Assembly: GCA_037126765.1 (NCBI GenBank)
Contig: JBBCBC010000037.1
Coordinates: forward strand, 8,685,263-8,749,262
Source of the DNA: Stenogyne calaminthoides
Taxonomy: Eukaryota > Streptophyta > Magnoliopsida > Lamiales > Lamiaceae
Direction of reading: 5' to 3'
Length of the DNA: 64,000 nucleotides
Shown here: piece after piece, positions 37,590 to 50,410 of the stretch
How the letters are laid out: each line of letters starts with the position of its first letter
How positions within the stretch are numbered: the first letter of the stretch is position 1
The notes under the pieces: generated by a model
What the model was told of the DNA's origin: nothing
Database searches by the model: none
Seen by the model: the letters and a program-made list of their open reading frames with translations, nothing else
Position numbers and translations under genes: made by a program

Positions 37590-39589
37590 TATAAGTGGAT
37601 TTTTTAACTCATCATGATGATCTCATCTCAACTTATACCCCACTCACTTCCACATTCAAGAATATATAAGAAAAAAAAAGTATCAACTATATATATTAAT
37701 TTAATTCCTCATTTTTAAATTCTGGATAGAGTTTTAATTTTTTTAAACCGAATTTTTATTTAGATCATTCTTGATCTTTGGTTTTGCGACGTATAGTATT
37801 TACTATTTAACTTTTATGAGAAGGAACTCATTACATAAGAAGAAGAAAAAAACACAAAAAAGTACATTTTTAGAAAGGATAATTCGTCGACATTTATGTT
37901 AATTATTACTCTATTCTCTATTCATTTCAATTTTAAATATTTATGTTGTATTCAATTTTCTTTAATACATGCATATTGGTCAACTTTCAATCATGATCAA
38001 AATTATTTAAGTATCAACACAAGCAGTGACGGAGCCAAAAGTTCAACTCGAGCCAAGGGTCCATTAATTAAAAATAATTTTTTTTTTTTTTATCTCAAAT
38101 TAGCATTCTCGAAACATATAATATATTAAAATAGACTAAATTAGCTTTAAATATATTTTAATAAAAACCTCAACCATCTACTTATGAAAGTGAATAATAA
38201 TTTTGTAGTATTGTTTATACATGAGTATTTTTTGGTTTTTAATGTTTTAGTGCATGATATCGTTGAACGCAAAGCTATCCGTGTGGTTGAACTTTTGGAA
38301 TGTTACATTTTATTAAAGAAAAAGGCAAAGATTATAAAATTGTTAGCATAAGTCATCTCATGTCCCGTTTGCGGCCATTTATGTGTAGCATATATTTATA
38401 GCCCAAATCTTGCCAACATATATTCTTTGCGCATTTGAATCTATCTTTAAACAAATCTTGACTAAGTATCTTCTTTTACTTTATTAATGCAGTTTAATTA
38501 GTCATATTTTAGACATTTTTTTAGTTTATATATTTAATAATATACATGTATAGCGATAATGTCAATACATAAAGTGAATAATTATAGAATTTCTGAATTT
38601 GTCATATCATACATATATATAATGTGTCTCCTGATAGCTGTAACTCATGTTTTGTTATGTAAAATTTCGAGAAAAAATTACAATAGGTCATGTAACTTTG
38701 TTCGAATCCATAATTAATAGTTCTATAATTTTTTTTACTTTATCAATTTTGGTCATTTTAATTTTACTTTTAATTTTTTTTGTTGGATAATTTAAAATTT
38801 ACTCGAAAAATCGGTCTATTTTCTGGTCACGTTGACGGTCGCCACCACTCTCATTTGAACTGTATTTCATCAAGAAAGAAAAATCCTCAATCAATTTAAT
38901 GTTTTGATTACATCTCTCCCGTGAATCGTAACTTTAAAATCATGAGTTTCATTCATTATCGTGGCTAGTTTCAAGTGATTTAAGTTGGGGCGAGGGTCGA
39001 AACTTGTATTATTCTCTTCCTCTCACTGAATCCATTATATTTTTCGCATTATTTTGTATGCTATATCATATTTTCGGCTATTTTTTACTCAATTTTTTTT
39101 TTTATTTTACGGTCAAAAGGGCTAAAATTAAAATTAAAAGAATCAAAATTAATAAAATAAAATTTTAATATTTCAAAGACAACGAAAATATATATTTAAA
39201 TCCAATTTTCTCTATAAAAATCAAAATCCAACTTGTTCAAAACAATAAGTAAGTTGTAGAGTGACGCATATGCATAGTTCCATGTCTCAAAACTCACTGA
39301 CACACACAAGTATTGGGGAACAACTATAAATATATATAAATGCACTGATTCATCTAATTAGGTTGCTTTTGGACTTATGGTTCCAAATATTTCAAATCCT
39401 TTCAAGTCAGGAGGATGTATTTCAAATTCACTCAAATCCCGTAAGAGAGAATTTCAAATCCATATAAATTCAAACAACTTTTATTAAATTTGCTGCTACA
39501 TGAAAAACCGAAAATAAAGTGTATGCAACAAGTAAAAAATAAGTTTTCCTATAAAATAAAATCATATGGGTTAAGCTCGTTAATTAGGT
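37590..39589. other. Intergenic region with a possible eroded MITE
   Basis: No gene seen. Between about 38670 and 39220 the ends are loosely inverted (TTTTGGTCATTTTAATTTTA versus GGTCAAAAGGGCTAAAATTA on the other side), suggesting an old non-autonomous element. GCAGTGACGGAGCCAAAAG near 38023 resembles the terminus of another MITE type. Confidence 0.35.
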
Positions 39590-39594
39590 ATAAG

Positions 39595-41534
39595 TGTTGG
39601 GATTATACTGGAAAGTATGCGTTTACTTTGTATAATCAAAACTGAATTTCGGACTTATTTACTGAAATAAATTGTTTATCACTGATGTTTTAAATATTAT
39701 CGAATGTTACATATATTTACTGCATAACTGTTCAATAATTCGTACTTGTTACATTGTAGTTAATTTAGTGATACCAGATCACAGAAGATTAAATTAACAG
39801 TCCCTTGTAACTAAAAGTACGTCATTCACGACCTAGATGGAAATGAACAATCCATCGTGAAAGGTTGAAGTGTAAGGCTTAGATTAGCTTGTCTTGACCA
39901 AGAGATTACACTAGTGTATGACTGATGCACTGAATAGGACCTACAGGAGGACAAATTCTTCAGAACTGAACAAGGAAGAATTAGACCTCAATGGTTCGTT
40001 ATTTCTTAATCTCCGTTCCTTAAATAGGATCACGTGTGATCGGTAACTATTGCTTTGACTTATCATGGGTAGAGAATCAACGAGATTCAATACCTTTTAT
40101 CTTGGACAATATTATTGGTCACATATGATTGCTAAGATTTAATACGGAGAATCATGTGCAAGTACGCTTGTTTGATTTGCCCCCTTGGGAGGTTCATAAG
40201 CTTTATCATACCAAATCTTGCAAGTGGAATTAGTTTCCGGTATGGATAATAATGTTGAACTGTTCCTTGACCAAGGACAAAAGATATTAATTAATGGAAA
40301 GCTATTTCAGTGGCTTGAATTAATTAATGGACTAGATAATCTTAAACACGGAAAATAATAACCGGGAGCCATATTGACTGTAATATGGGTTAAGATGGAT
40401 AGTGCAATATTAATTATGTAGTGGGATTAATTAATATTTATGAGTTTGAATAATATTGTGGCTCAATATTGATAATTCAAGATCCATTGGAAGGTCCAAT
40501 CTTAATTCTCCTAAAGGCCCCCTGAGTAGCCCAACATATAGTCCAATAACTGAAAAATGTGTTTAAAATAAAATAAATATTGTTGCTTATTTTTCCTAAT
40601 TATTTTCGAAATTTATAGATAAAAGGGAAGAAATATTTTCTTTGAATTTTGTTATGGAATGAAGATATGTATTCTTGGAATACAAGATTATCTCATTAAA
40701 TTCAAGAAATCTCCCACTTGGTTATTTATAAGGAATATTTCGAATTTTTGAAAGATAAAGGGCAAGAAAGATTTTCTTGATTTTCTTGAAAATATATTAT
40801 GGAAGATATGTATTTCTTGAAATACAAGAATATCTCATAAATTCAAGAAGATCCAAATCTTGGATTCTTGCCTATTATTTTCGAAAATATCCCATAACAA
40901 ATAGTAAGTGGGATTTTGTGGAATATTATAATTATGGGAAAAAAAATATAGGAGATATATTCAAGATTTCTTGGAGATTAAGAAAAGATTTTCCCACATT
41001 ATTTTTTGCCAAAATTTCGTCCACCACCCTCTATAAATACGGGATGAATGTTTCATTCCCAGTAACACGTGAAAATTGGTTTTTCGGAAAAATATCAGCG
41101 TCGATAAAATATCAAATATTTTGAAACGTGAACAGATTGTGTATTTTCGAAAAACGTCAATTGTGAGTGTACAATTCCATGTGCTGGAAAAATTAGTAAA
41201 TCCACAAAGGTGGTTCAACATAATTTATTTTCCTTTTGTTAATTGTTCACAAGTGTCCTACCACCGGATAGTCGAACAAGGATTAAGGGAATACTTGGAA
41301 AGTTCTTTTGGTTAGTCTAATCAGCCAGATCACTGTCATCCCAAGACTTACGTTCACGTAAACTCGTAGAATTCCGCATGCGTAGGTTTTACGTGAATTA
41401 ATTATATGCATGATTTGTTGTTGGATTATTATTTGAATTAATATAGGATTAATTCATGCTAGTAATAATTATAAGAATTAAATTTGAATTTAAATATTCA
41501 CCCCGAATAGATCTGTGAAACTTATTCCCCAACA
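39595..41534 (+). repeat. Copia LTR A (5' LTR, full length, 1,940 bases)
   Basis: Begins TGTTGGGATTATACTGG and ends TTATTCCCCAACA. It carries a ~110 base stretch (about 41061-41170, with GGTTTTTCGGAAAAATATCA) that LTR B and C lack but LTR D has, so A and D are the original terminal pair. Confidence 0.9.
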
Positions 41535-41536
41535 AC

Positions 41537-41548
41537 TGGTATCAGAGC
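41537..41548 (+). other. Copia primer-binding site
   Basis: TGGTATCAGAGC, two bases after the 5' LTR, is the standard plant Copia site complementary to the 3' end of initiator methionine tRNA. Confidence 0.9.
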
Positions 41549-43565
41549 CACGATTTCGGGCTCTGATTTTTTTTAAAATTGTAATTTAATTCGCTGACAT
41601 TAAATTTGAAATTGGGTAGTAGAATTGCTAGATCTATTTTGCAGGTATCCAATTGTCATGAAATTTAATGTGTTTATTTATGCATGCATATAAATTGTGG
41701 TTTTTAATTCATTCGTTCGGATTCGTTTTGCCTCGTGAGAAAATCCACGAGTAGATTAGGATTTATTTGATTTGATCAATGTAATAGACTAGTCTAGATC
41801 TAGGTTTATTTATTTTTTGTAAATAAATTGTAACCGGATCGAAAATGAGGACGAGACGGCGAATTAAAGGATAAAATCGAATCGGGCGTGGCGTGTGCGT
41901 CGCTGTCACGCGTGCCAAACGGCATTGAGGCACGCTGACGCCTGACGCACGCACACAATATATGGGCGTCGGGCGAGGGGCCGAGGGCGAGGGCGCTAAG
42001 GCCTGTGGACGCTCACCGTCTTGTGGGAGCGGGCGAAACGGAGGAGGATCTGGATGCGAAAGCGACTTGAGAATGTCTGGGGGGCCGAGGTTCGCCCGGC
42101 GGCGAGGTTTGGCGGCCAGCGTCTTGTGATCTGTACAATTCTGTAGATGCGTTGCCCTATCGAGCCGCTACCGACCATCTTGAGAGTCTTCTTGCCGAGG
42201 CGCTGCTGAGAAACTTGCAAAGCTCAAACTTCGCCGAGGCCGATTTGTCCAAGTGGCGGCGGATCTTGGCGTGCATCCCGCTGCAAGCTACTTTGGTGTG
42301 GCGTTTCGAGACGGAGTTCTTTTCAAAATGATCGAGTGGGAGAAATTCAAGACAGTGTTTCTTCAAGATCAAGCCAAGAAAAATCAAACCATGACAATTG
42401 GATAATTTGTGCCCAATATGTTTATTTTTTACGCTTTTGCTTGATTTATTATTGTCTTATCTTATGCTTTATTTAATTTTTTAAATGTGTTTTGCATGAG
42501 AGTTGCCTAATGAAAAATCTCACCTTCAAAAAAAAAAAAAAACTAAGTATGTTTAAATAATTAATTGACAATTTTATTCCTGGATAATAAAATTGAATTA
42601 ATTTTGACCTCCATGATTTATTTATTTGTGAATTCTTTTGGAGAAATTCCCTGCACGGAGACGGTCAAAAGATAGCTTTCACATGAATGAATTCCAAATG
42701 GATGATTGTGGGTTATTATTAGTGGCGACGATGACCCTCCCCACGAGGCTCGTTCAATACTAAATAATAATCCTGTATTTAATCATGGTTATTAGTTAGG
42801 TATAAAATTGATATGCATATACTTTCCCGAAGTCCCCGTCAATTTTATATTGGTCAAATGGGAGCCAACTATTAATCTGGATATCAAAGGTTTGTAAATC
42901 GTTCTTGTTTGTAACTTTTCTTGAATGTGTTTAAATAATGACCCACCCCACGTGGCTTATTTAAACTGTTTTTGAGATGTTGGTTGATGCATGTTCATAT
43001 TTTTTTTTGAGATTTTAATATGATGCATGTGATCAAACCTTGTGATATATTTGTGCTTATGCATATTTTCTTTATTTCGATTCGGCGTAAGTAAGTAACC
43101 TTTTTAAATCCATTTTGCTATTATACTTAAAGTCAATAAAATAAGTATAGAAATTATATTGATTGGAAACATAATTGTCCTAATCGCACAAAAAGCAAAG
43201 TGGATTCTTGACATACCAAAATCGATGAGCCCAACCGACGAAAAAAAAAAATGCGGGACTCGTCGGATCACCTTCGAGAGATGTAAATCGCTAAAATTGG
43301 TGGAGGGCAAACCCCGTAAGAAATTACGTCCTCAAAATTGATGGCCCATCCCCGACAAACTTGAAGTTCTCGAGTACAAATTATAATCTGAGACTCATAT
43401 GGATTTGGTACTTCACTCTCTACCCAAAAAGTTTTTGAGCATTTTGGCCTCATTAGCTGATTTGTTGCAAGCTTTTGGTCTCGGCGAGATGTTGATGGGG
43501 CACCAAACTCAAGCTTTGACTGACAAGTGGTCCGTCTTCATCTTCTAGGCCAAGGGATGGCAAAG
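41549..43565 (+). mobile_element. Copia internal region without coding capacity
   Basis: About 2 kb between the primer site and LTR B. A GC-rich leader-like block (41860-42400) is followed by AT-rich sequence, including a poly-A run at about 42524-42540. Translated frames show no convincing Gag, protease or polymerase motifs. It resembles an untranslated leader or the inside of a large non-autonomous derivative. Confidence 0.6.
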
Positions 43566-45416
43566 TGTTGGGATTATCTTGAAAAGTATGCTTTTTACTT
43601 TGTATAATCGAAACCTAATTTTTTTAACTTATTTATGAAATAAATTGTTTATCACCGATGCTTTAAATATGATTGAATTTTATATATATTTCTTTGCATA
43701 ACTGTTCAATAATTAAATGCGTGTTACATCAGTAGTTAATTTAGTGATACCGATCACGAAGATTAAATTAACGGTCCTTGTAACTAAAAAGTACGTCATT
43801 CACGACCTAGATGGAAATGAACAACCATCGCGAAAGGTTGAGGTGTAAGGCTCGATTGGTTTGTCTTGACCAAGAGATTACACTAGTGCATGACCGATCT
43901 TGTTGAATAGGACCTCTGGGAGGATAAATTCTTGAATCCGAACAAGGAAGAATTAGACCTCGGTGGTTCGTTGTTTCTTAACCTTCGTCCCTTAAATAGG
44001 ATCACGTGGGATTGGTAATTATTGCTTTGACTTATCATGGGTAGCGAATCGAGAGAGAGATTCAATACTTTTTATCTTGGGCAATATTATTGGTCACATG
44101 TGATTGCTAAGATTTAATCTGAAAGAATCGTGTGCAAGTATGCTTGCTTGATTTGCCCCTTGGGAGGTTCATAAGTTTTATCATACCAAATCTTGCAAGT
44201 GGAATTAGTTTCCTAGTATGGATAATAATGTTGAACCGCTTCCTCGACCAAGGACAAAAAAGATATTAATTAACGGAAAGCTATTTCAAAGGCTTGAATT
44301 AATTAATGGGCTAGATAATCTTAAACACGGAAAATAATGACCGGAGCCATATTGACCGTAATATGGGTTAAGATGGATAGTCTTGATATTAATTATGTAG
44401 TGAGATTAATTAATATATATGGGCTTGAATTATATTGTGGCTCAATATTAGATATTCAAGATCCATTAGAAGGTCTAATCTTAATTCTCCTAAAGGCCCC
44501 CTGAGTAGCCTAACATATAGTCCAATAACTGAAAAGGTGATTAAAATAAAATAAATATTGTTGCTTATATTTCCTCTCAATTTTCGAAAATTATGGATAA
44601 AAGAGGGAGAAAGATTTTCTTTGAATTTTATTATGGAATGAAGATATGTATTCTTGGAATACAAGATTATCTCATTAAATTCAAGAAATCACCCACTTGG
44701 TTATTCATGAGGGAATTTTTGAAATTTTGAAAATATAGTGGGCAAGAAAGATTTTCTTGATTTTCTTGAAAATATATTATGGAAGATATGTATTTCTTGA
44801 AATACAAGAATATCTCATAAATTCAAGAAGATCCAAATCTTGGATTCTTGCACACTTAATATTTTCGAAAATTATGCCATAATAGAGGAGGTGGAATTTT
44901 GTGGAATATTTTAATTATGGGAAAAAGAATATAGGAGATATATTCAAGATTTCTTGGTGACCAAGAAAAGTCTTTTCCCATATTGAAAAATCACTAAAAT
45001 TTCGTTCACCCTCCCTCTTATAAATGGGGGATGATTAGTTCATTCCCAAGTACAATTCCATGTGCTGGAAATATTAGCAAATCCACATAAGTGGTGCAAC
45101 AAAGTTTATTTTTTCCTTTTGTTAATTGTTCGCGAGTATCCTTCCACCGGATTGTCGAGCAAGGGCTAAGGGAATACTTGGGAAGTCCTTTTGGTTAGTC
45201 CGTCCGACCAAAGCCACTGCCATCCCGAGAGGTACGTTCACGTCAACCCGTAGATTCAGCATGCATAGGTTTTACGTGGCTTTTTATATGCATGATACGT
45301 TGTTGCAATTATTATTTGAATTAATATAGGATTAATTCATGCTAGTAATAATTAATGAATTAAATTTGTATTTAAATATTCACCCCGAATAGATCTGTGC
45401 AACTCATTCCCCAACA
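43566..45416 (+). repeat. Copia LTR B (full length, 1,851 bases)
   Basis: Starts TGTTGGGATTATCTTG and ends TCATTCCCCAACA. The bases before (CAAAG) and after (AGAAG) do not match, so B has no TSD of its own. It is followed directly by mid-gag sequence with no primer site. Confidence 0.88.
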
Positions 45417-46490
45417 AGAAGAAGAAGGTGACCAAAGACCATAAGCAATCAGACTCAACTATTGCCAAGGGCAATGATAAGATGACGAATGCTGGTGGTG
45501 TCAAGGAAAATCCAAAGAGGACGTGCTTAAGCTGCGGTGAGAAAGGACATTGGAGGTTAGCCTGTTCCAGACCCAAAAGGAATGGAAAGAAAGGTAATTC
45601 TCACGCACTAATTGTTGAAACTTGTTTAGCGGCGTATACTTCTCATTCGTGGGTAGGTGATACGGGATCCACTAATCATGTTTGCTTCACGGGTTCAAAC
45701 TGATCCGACAACTTAGTGGCAGTGAGATCCTCATCACACTGGGCGATGCTACGAGAGTGGCAGCTGAAGCAGTGGGAGAAGTGCACTTGTCTTTTGAAGA
45801 CAGAGTTCTAATTTTAAGGGATGTTCTTTATGTTCCCAATTTTAGAAAGAATTCACTTCCAGTTTCTAAAATTCTGTTAATAGACACTTAGTTTCTTCTA
45901 ATAAGAATGAAATCATTTCTTGAAATGATGAGTGCATCTGTTATGGGACATTGATGGAAAATCTCTATACAAATTAACTGTGCACACCACTCACGAAATG
46001 CATCCTATAACACATCAACTGTTTCCGTGAAAAGAAAACGTTCATCAGACGTGAACGAGACACTTCTTTGGCATCTAAGATTGGGTCATATAAATCCAAA
46101 GAGGATCCAAAGGTTGGTGAAAGACGGTTCACTGGAGTTTCTCCAAGTTGAACCAATTCTAACCTGCGAATCATGTTTGAAAGGTAAAATGACCAAGAGG
46201 GCATTTGGAGCCAAGGGGAATAGAGCCAAAGAAGTGTTAGAGATCGTTCACACAGATGTATGTGGTCCAATGTCAACCAAAGTAAGAGGAGGTTATGAGT
46301 TTTTTGTCACTTTTATTGATGATTACTCAAGGTACGGTTATATTTTCCTTATGAAGCATAAATCTGAGACCTTTGAGAAATTCAAAGAATTTAAGGCTCA
46401 AGCAGAGAATCATAGGGAAAAACGTATCAAGTCTCTACGATCTGATCATGGAGGCGAATACCTCAGCGATGAGTTTTTGAACTACTTATA
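45417..46490 (+). pseudogene. Copia gag-protease-integrase fragment 1
   Basis: The zinc knuckle CLSCGEKGHWRLAC (CX2CX4HX4C) marks the Gag C-terminus. SWVGDTGSTNHVC holds the aspartic protease active site. HLRLGHINPKRIQ and CESCLKGKMTKRAF are the GAG-pre-integrase zinc region, and HTDVCGPM, FIDDYSRYGY and SDHGGEY belong to the integrase core. The frame shifts after the protease motif (open parts 45428-45703, 45682-45891, 46027-46491) and has stops between, so it is dead. The integrase ends abruptly where LTR sequence begins at ~46488. Confidence 0.92.
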
Positions 46491-47352
46491 AATATTGTTG
46501 CTTATTTTTCCTAATTATTTTTTAAATTTATAGATAAAAGGGGAGAAATATTTTCTTTGAATTTTGTTATGGAATGAAGATATGTATTCTTGGAATACAA
46601 GATTATCTCATTAAATTCAAGAAATCACCCACTTGGTTATTCATGAGGGAATTTTTGAAATTTTGAAAATATAGTGGGCAAGAAAGATTTTCTTGATTTT
46701 CTTGAAAATATATTATGGAAGATATGTATTTCTTGAAATACAAGAATATCTCATAAATTCAAGAAGATCCAAATCTTGGATTCTTGCACACTTAATATTT
46801 TCGAAAATTATGCCATAATAGAGGAGGTGGAATTTTGTGGAATATTTTAATTATGGGAAAAAGAATATAGGAGATATATTCAAGATTTCTTGGTGACCAA
46901 GAAAAGTCTTTTCCCATATTGAAAAATCACTAAAATTTCGTTCACCCTCCCTCTTATAAATGGGGGATGATTAGTTCATTCCCAAGTACAATTCCATGTG
47001 CTGGAAATATTAGCAAATCCACATAAGTGGTGCAACAAAGTTTATTTTTTCCTTTTGTTAATTGTTCGCGAGTATCCTTCCACCGGATTGTCGAGCAAGG
47101 GCTAAGGGAATACTTGGGAAGTCCTTTTGGTTAGTCCGTCCGACCAAAGCCACTGCCATCCCGAGAGGTACGTTCACGTCAACCCGTAGATTCAGCATGC
47201 GTAGGTTTTACGTGGCTTTTTATATGCATGATACGTTGTTGCAATTATTATTTGAATTAATATAGGATTAATTCATGCTAGTAATAATTAATGAATTAAA
47301 TTTGTATTTAAATATTCACCCCGAATAGATCTGTGCAACTCATTCCCCAACA
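46488..47352 (+). repeat. Partial LTR C (chimeric)
   Basis: Only the 3' half of an LTR. The first ~80 bases carry LTR D variants (ATTTTGTTATGG) and the rest carries LTR B variants (GAAATCACCC, no 110-base block). The switch lies between 46566 and 46627. Confidence 0.88.
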
Positions 47353-48426
47353 AGAAGAAGAAGGTGACCAAAGACCATAAGCAATCAGACTCAACTATTG
47401 CCAAGGGCAATGATAAGATGACGAATGCTGGTGGTGTCAAGGAAAATCCAAAGAGGACGTGCTTAAGCTGCGGTGAGAAAGGACATTGGAGGTTAGCCTG
47501 TTCCAGACCCAAAAGGAATGGAAAGAAAGGTAATTCTCACGCACTAATTGTTGAAACTTGTTTAGCGGTGTATACTTCTCATTCGTGGGTAGGTGATACG
47601 GGATCCACTAATCATGTTTGCTTCACGGGTTCAAACTGATCCGACAACTTAGTGGCAGTGAGATCCTCATCACACTGGGCGATGCTACGAGAGTGGCAGC
47701 TGAAGCAGTGGGAGAAGTGCACTTGTCTTTTGAAGACAGAGTTCTAATTTTAAGGGATGTTCTTTATGTTCCCAATTTTAGAAAGAATTCACTTCCAGTT
47801 TCTAAAATTTTGTTAATAGACACTTAGTTTCTTCTAATAAGAATGAAATCATTTCTTGAAATGATGAGTGCATCTGTTATGGGACATTGATGGAAAATCT
47901 CTATACAAATTAACTGTGCACACCACTCACGAAATGCATCCTATAACACATCAACTGTTTCCGTGAAAAGAAAACGTTCATCAGACGTGAACGAGACACT
48001 TCTTTGGCATCTAAGATTGGGTCATATAAATCCAAAGAGGATCCAAAGGTTGGTGAAAGACGGTTCACTGGAGTTTCTCCAAGTTGAACCAATTCTAACC
48101 TGCGAATCATGTTTGAAAGGTAAAATGACCAAGAGGGCATTTGGAGCCAAGGGGAATAGAGCCAAAGAAGTGTTAGAGATCGTTCACACAGATGTATGTG
48201 GTCCAATGTCAACCAAAGTAAGAGGAGGTTATGAGTTTTTTGTCACTTTTATTGATGATTACTCAAGGTACGGTTATATTTTCCTTATGAAGCATAAATC
48301 TGAGACCTTTGAGAAATTCAAAGAATTTAAGGCTCAAGCAGAGAATCATAGGGAAAAACGTATCAAGTCTCTACGATCTGATCATGGAGGCGAATACCTC
48401 AGCGATGAGTTTTTGAACTACTTATA
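47353..48426 (+). pseudogene. Copia gag-protease-integrase fragment 2
   Basis: A duplicate of fragment 1 at an offset of 1,936 bases. The protein motifs are the same; I noticed only one base change per several hundred, for example Ala to Val just before the protease motif. It has the same frame breaks and the same abrupt integrase end at ~48424. Confidence 0.92.
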
Positions 48427-49383
48427 AATATTGTTGCTTATTTTTCCTAATTATTTTTTAAATTTATAGATAAAAGGGGAGAAATATTTTCTTTGAATTT
48501 TGTTATGGAATGAAGATATGTATTCTTGGAATACAAGATTATCTCATTAAATTCAAGAAATCTCCCACTTGGTTATTTATAAGGAAAATTTTGAATTTTT
48601 TGAAAGATAATGGGCAAGAAAGATTTTCTTGATTTTCTTGAAAAGATATTATGGAAGATATGTATTTCTAGAAATACATATCTCATAAATTTAAGAAGAT
48701 CCAAATCTTGGATTCTTGCCTATTATTTTCGAAAATATCCCATAACAAAGAGTAGGTGGGATTTTGTGGAATATTATAATTATGGGAAAAAGAATATAGG
48801 AGATATATTCAAGATTTCTTGGAGATCAAGAAAAGATTTTTCCACATTACTTTTTGCCAAAATTTCGTCCACCACCCTCTATAAATAGGGGATGAATGTT
48901 TCATTCCCAGTAACACACGAAAATTGGTTTTTCGGAAAAATATCAGAGTCGATAAAATATCAAATATTTTGAAACGTCGACAAATTGTGTATTTTCAAAA
49001 AACGTCAATTGTGAGTGTACAATTCCATGTGCCGGAAAAATTAGTAAATCCACAAAGGTGGTGCAACATAATTTATTTTTCTTTTGTTAATTGTTCACAA
49101 GTGTCCTACCACCGGATAGTCGAACAAGGATTAAAGGGAATACTTGAGAAGTTCTTTTGGTTAGTCTAATCAGCCAGATCACTGACATCCCAAGAGGTAC
49201 GTTCACGTAAACTCGTAGAATTCCGCATGAGTAGGTTTTACGTGAATTAATTATATGCATGATTTGTTGTTGGATTATTATTTGAATTAATATAGGATTA
49301 ATTCATGCAAGTAATAATTATAAGAATTAAATTTGTATTTAAATATTCACCCCGAATAGATCTGTGTAACTTATTCCCCAACA
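48424..49383 (+). repeat. Partial LTR D (3' LTR, 5' half deleted)
   Basis: Matches the 3' half of LTR A, including the block with GGTTTTTCGGAAAAATATCA, and ends TTATTCCCCAACA before ATAAG. Confidence 0.88.
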
Positions 49384-50410
49384 ATAAGTACAAGTCTTAA
49401 AAACTTCATTTATAAAAATTTAATCGCTAAGTCAAAGTGAGTTTTTAGTTAATCAAAGAACTATTCAAGTAATACAGGACTTTCGATTTTGAAATTCAAA
49501 GCGAGGTGTAATTCGAAATTTTAAAAATCGATTTTAAAAACCACCACTACCCCCACTATAAACCTTCTATCACACTATTCAAATTAAACTCAAAAACAAA
49601 TATGCACTTTTTATTATATATCAAAATTTTAAGTCCATTAAATTTTAAAAATCTATTTTTAAAATTAAGTCACTTAAAGTCCAAAATTAGATATTTTTTA
49701 TTTATAATTAACCCTAATTTTTTCGGCTACGCTACAATCGAGAATATTTAATAATGTGTGGATACTCGATTTTTAGATATGTTTAAACAGATGGAATTGC
49801 ACCATACAGGGGGAAAAATTGAAATTGGGACATTTAGGCTGCGTTTGTTTTGAGACTCACACGGATGGACTTAGGACTTTGCGCTCCTCGTCTCATACGA
49901 GTTTGAGATTTAGAGTCTGGTTTTCAAATCCCAAATTTTATCCACACCTACAAATATCTATAAAATCTATTATTATTCTTCCCAATACATCACACTTTAT
50001 ACACTTTGTTAGAAATATGGTGTTGTGTGTGTAGACGAAGATGATGCAGACTCAATACGAAAAGTCGAGGCAAGAGTTGGACTCTCTTTCCATAAGACGA
50101 TATTGCCCCGTACTCCGGTGCAATACGGTATCAATGACAATCGCCCCCAAGATACAACGACTTTAAAACTTCACGATCATTTCACTACGAATCGAAAGCT
50201 ATCGGCGAACGGACTCGGGTGTCCAGAACTTTCTTGACACGACTACTAATGCAGAAATCTAGATTGCTAGAATGCTTTTGTATGCACAGAATGCTTTTTG
50301 ATTTTCGGATGGAAGAAATAAAATCCTGGGGACTGGATTTATAGGAGTTGAAGAGTTGTGGTGTCTTCTGGTGAATAGGTGCAACTTTCTGGACAGGACG
50401 AATCTGGACC

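Larger units (their letters stand above)
39595..49383 (+). mobile_element. Rearranged multi-LTR Copia array flanked by TSD ATAAG
   Basis: A 9.8 kb composite with a single 5-base duplication ATAAG at its outer edges (39590-39594 and 49384-49388). Layout: full LTR A, primer-binding site, 2 kb non-coding internal region, full LTR B, gag/protease/integrase fragment 1, partial LTR C, fragment 2, partial LTR D. Fragments 1 and 2 with their LTR parts form a 1,936-base tandem duplication. Reverse transcriptase and RNase H are absent, so it is not autonomous. The gene order gag-protease-integrase and the tRNA-Met type primer site place it in Copia. Confidence 0.9.

Noticed and set aside
42240..42420. 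Possible captured host gene exon in the Copia internal region
   Set aside because: The GC-rich block has short open stretches only, no splice-consistent frame and no recognisable domain.
45352..46276. Minus-strand frames of 74 and 100 aa within the Copia fragment
   Set aside because: They are antisense shadows of gag and integrase, duplicated identically in the second unit.
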